A stretch of DNA of 64,000 nt, taken from positions 744,001 to 808,000 of the forward strand of contig NZ_MTCM01000001.1 of assembly GCF_002000245.1 (NCBI RefSeq), read 5' to 3'. The DNA comes from Sphingobacterium sp. CZ-UAM (lineage in GTDB: Bacteria > Bacteroidota > Bacteroidia > Sphingobacteriales > Sphingobacteriaceae). Under the pieces are notes generated by a model. The model saw only the letters and a program-made list of their open reading frames with translations, did not search any database and was not told where the DNA came from. Position 1 is the first letter of the stretch; every line of letters starts with the position of its first letter. Of this stretch, positions 62,136 through 64,000 are shown in pieces. Position numbers and translations under genes: made by a program.

Positions 62136-62879
62136 CTATACAGTTTTTATCGTATATGATTTATAATCCCATTCTTTGATATCAATTTGGTATTGCGTCT
62201 GATCAATCAGCGGACCCAAACACACTTTTTCGAGGCAGGGAGGAAGATCATACTGTTCCTGCGCACGTTTGATCAGTTCGTCGAACAAATCCCGTGGGAT
62301 AATATCGCGATAATCATGTGGATAAGTAAACTGGAATATAATCAGCTGCGCCAGTAGAAGATGCCAATGTTGATCCATGCGCATCAATAAATGATTCCAG
62401 TCGAATTGTTTTCCATAACGGAGCCACAGATGATTAATGTCAGCACTATCATGACGTTCCCGATTTTGTACGTATAATTTGCACCAGACAAGTTCTTCTG
62501 CCGGAACGTAGCGCACCGGCGTGTCAAATAAGATGCCTTCCGGTGCACGATCGTACCAATCTTGTTCTATCGTGCAGTTATGATTGACACTATCGAATAT
62601 GATATCAATAAAATAAGGTGCTTTATGAATTTTGGCAAGCCAGCGGACATCGGTCAATTCAGTCTGGTAACCATTGGCGGCAAAATGTTTCAGTATTGCC
62701 GGATAAGCACTGCTTTTGCAAAAAATATCGAGATCTTTGGTGGGCCGGATAATCCCCGTGTAATGAAACATTGCCAGTGCCCCGCCAACCATAAAAGAGC
62801 TGCCGCTGCTGTTTAGCAGCTGTAGTGTATCCTGAAAGAATGTAATGCATTCTTTAGGGGGATTATCAAGATCGATCAT
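62136..62879 (-). CDS. Nucleotidyltransferase-fold protein coupled to the metallophosphoesterase
   Basis: A 247-residue protein counted from the ATG at 62879 (MIDLDNPPKE); an in-frame ATG at 62954 gives 25 more residues and is also possible. The N-terminal half shows the minimal nucleotidyltransferase core: SFMVGGALAMFHYTG, then RPTKDLDIFCKSS with the D-x-D metal pair, and a later FIDIIFDS Asp. This resembles the AbiEii/DUF6036 group. The rest is helical. Paired with the phosphoesterase gene on the same transcript; the pair may add and remove a nucleotidyl or phosphate group, by inference. Confidence 0.8.
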   Translation of the reverse strand: MIDLDNPPKECITFFQDTLQLLNSSGSSFMVGGALAMFHYTGIIRPTKDLDIFCKSSAYPAILKHFAANGYQTELTDVRWLAKIHKAPYFIDIIFDSVNHNCTIEQDWYDRAPEGILFDTPVRYVPAEELVWCKLYVQNRERHDSADINHLWLRYGKQFDWNHLLMRMDQHWHLLLAQLIIFQFTYPHDYRDIIPRDLFDELIKRAQEQYDLPPCLEKVCLGPLIDQTQYQIDIKEWDYKSYTIKTV

Positions 62880-63114
62880 AGTATCATTTTTAGTTAAAAC
62901 AGCCTTAAAATCGTAGTAGTTTGGATTTAGCTCATGAAAACGTATTCCCCACATTTAGCTCGGGTATAAGTACTTGATTTCCATTCTCAGGCAAACCGCT
63001 TCGATGCCTGCAGAGGTTCTCATTAAAGCAAAAGGAGCTGTTTTATGACAAAGGATTCAACCCTAAACGGCTTTACTCTTGTTTATCGAACAATTAAATT
63101 AAACTGAAAAAATC

Positions 63115-63600
63115 ATGGAAAGTTTATTCGGCTCGGGTGAGGAGCTCTCAATGGTTCAGATGGGAATGCGTGCATTGATTATGTTTATGGTAGCCCTATT
63201 TTTAGTTCGTTTGGGTGGAATCAGGATATTGGGCAGAAAATCAGGAGTGGATTTTGTGATTATAATCATGTTGGGTTCGGTATTGGCACGGGGCATAGTA
63301 GGTGCATCGCCTTTTATGTCGACTGTATTTGCAGGAGCTGTAATGATTATGGTCAATAAGATTTTGGCGCAAGTATCGGCTCGCCTCCCTTATTTGGGTA
63401 ATCTCGTCAAAGGGAAACCTGCTGTATTATATAAAAATGATCAGATTCAATGGGATCAGATGGATCGTTTGGGAGTTAGCCGAACAGATTTATTGACCAG
63501 TTTGCGCCTGGAGACGCACAGTAAGCATCTCGATGAAGTTGATATCGCATTCATGGAACCCAACGGTAGGATCAGCTTTACCCTGAAAACAAAAGCATAA
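63115..63600 (+). CDS. DUF421 (YetF-like) membrane protein
   Basis: A 161-residue protein. Three hydrophobic helices (ALIMFMVALFLVRLGGIRILG, FVIIIMLGSVLARGIVG, VFAGAVMIMVNKILAQV) carry the DUF421 features GRKSGVDFV and GSVLARGIVG, followed by the YetF domain with GKPAVLYKNDQI, RTDLLTSLRLE and VDIAFMEPNGRISF. Anchored in the inner membrane; function unknown but linked to sporulation or stress in other bacteria. A DUF6766 gene follows after 23 bp. Confidence 0.93.
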   Translation: MESLFGSGEELSMVQMGMRALIMFMVALFLVRLGGIRILGRKSGVDFVIIIMLGSVLARGIVGASPFMSTVFAGAVMIMVNKILAQVSARLPYLGNLVKGKPAVLYKNDQIQWDQMDRLGVSRTDLLTSLRLETHSKHLDEVDIAFMEPNGRISFTLKTKA

Positions 63601-63623
63601 TATCTTATCATAAAATAACAGTT

Positions 63624-64000
63624 ATGAAAACGAAAGATTCTTATTCCTTTTTATACCGGAATGGTTTGAGCCTGGTATTCTTAATCCTTTTTATTTTTGC
63701 GCTCGGAATGCAATTTGTCACAGGTTGGAAGGTACACAACGAGGAGTTACAACAAGCGCAGCAAGCGCCTTTGACATTAGTTTCCTACCTCAGAACCGGA
63801 CATTTTATTTCAGCCACTTTTGAAAATTTTGAAAGTGAATTTTTACAGATGGCGCTTTACGTCATGCTTACGGTGGGATTGCGCCAATGGGGATCCGCGG
63901 AATCAAAAAAGCTGGATGAACCTGAGGAGGTGGACCGTGAACCAAAACCCGGACCGGACGCACCTTATCCTGTTCGAAAAGGAGGATGGCTGCTGCGTAT
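63624..64000 (+). CDS. DUF6766-family membrane protein (5' part only)
   Basis: Starts MKTKDSYSFLYRNGLSLVFL and runs off the right edge after about 125 codons. It has an N-terminal hydrophobic helix (LVFLILFIFALGMQFVTGW), the segment GHFISATFENFESEFLQMALYVMLTVGL with a second helix, and a proline/charged stretch, all of which match DUF6766 proteins. It is co-oriented and close to the DUF421 gene, so the two may be co-transcribed. Confidence 0.85.
   Translation, partial: MKTKDSYSFLYRNGLSLVFLILFIFALGMQFVTGWKVHNEELQQAQQAPLTLVSYLRTGHFISATFENFESEFLQMALYVMLTVGLRQWGSAESKKLDEPEEVDREPKPGPDAPYPVRKGGWLLR

Noticed and set aside
1-64000. CRISPR arrays, prophage or integrative element
   Set aside because: No evenly spaced repeat-spacer pattern, no integrase, transposase or phage structural genes, and no attachment-site repeats at the tRNA-His gene were found.

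Overview
The window looks like a chromosomal segment of a Bacteroidota bacterium, most likely Sphingobacteriaceae and close to Sphingobacterium. The grounds are SusC/SusD pairs, TAnnTTTG-type promoter elements, the protein families present (DUF2891, DUF4230, FISUMP-type surface lipoproteins, YidH/DUF202, lmo0937-type peptides) and a moderate-to-low GC content. No phage, plasmid backbone, insertion sequence, CRISPR array or rRNA gene was seen. One tRNA (His) is present.

Layout. 1-7.6 kb is housekeeping: the 5' part of ychF (minus), then a plus-strand run of a Rieske protein, gpsA, hemF, a catalytic/non-catalytic M16 peptidase pair, a DnaQ-like exonuclease and trxB, closed by a strong terminator. 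7.7-18.8 kb is a glycan-use locus: a long leader holding a 29-bp perfect hairpin and a 32-codon upstream ORF ending in Cys/Met residues, then SusC, SusD, two tandem type I sulfatases, rnhA on the opposite strand, and a GH29 alpha-L-fucosidase with a duplicated C-terminal domain. Together these suggest capture and breakdown of a sulfated, fucose-containing glycan. 18.9-32.9 kb is mixed: a zinc-ligand-poor sirtuin, DUF2891, HxlR/DoxX, a large catalase beside an ankyrin protein, CinA, a GT4 enzyme with a small ORF before it, DUF202, a CPA1 antiporter, a small frameshifted gene and an alpha/beta hydrolase. 33-44 kb holds a surface lipoprotein with a small partner gene, a serine beta-lactamase-like hydrolase with TPRs, an AraC regulator divergent from a siderophore-type TonB receptor, a minimal AraC DNA-binding protein and an ECF sigma factor. 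44-52.6 kb is rich in stress-type genes (SDR, YciF ferritin-like, DUF72, DUF4230, an orphan LuxR-type response regulator, small charged proteins, PfpI), together with an unrecognised 731-residue protein.

52.7-59.7 kb is a compact heptose/glycosyltransferase cluster. A GT4 enzyme, a GT4-GmhA fusion, GmhB, HldE and a GT9 transferase run as one minus-strand operon, with a second GT9 gene converging on it and overlapping by 83 bp. All activities for making ADP-D-glycero-D-manno-heptose from sedoheptulose 7-phosphate are present; no HldD epimerase is visible here. 59.8-64 kb has an MFS transporter, a metallophosphoesterase/nucleotidyltransferase pair, a DUF421 protein and the start of a DUF6766 gene.

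The least explained items are the Cys/Met-ending leader ORF ahead of the sulfatase operon, the GT4-GmhA fusion cluster, the phosphoesterase/nucleotidyltransferase pair, the 731-residue protein, and several unusually long perfect hairpins between genes. All functions are read from sequence motifs alone; no database search was run.
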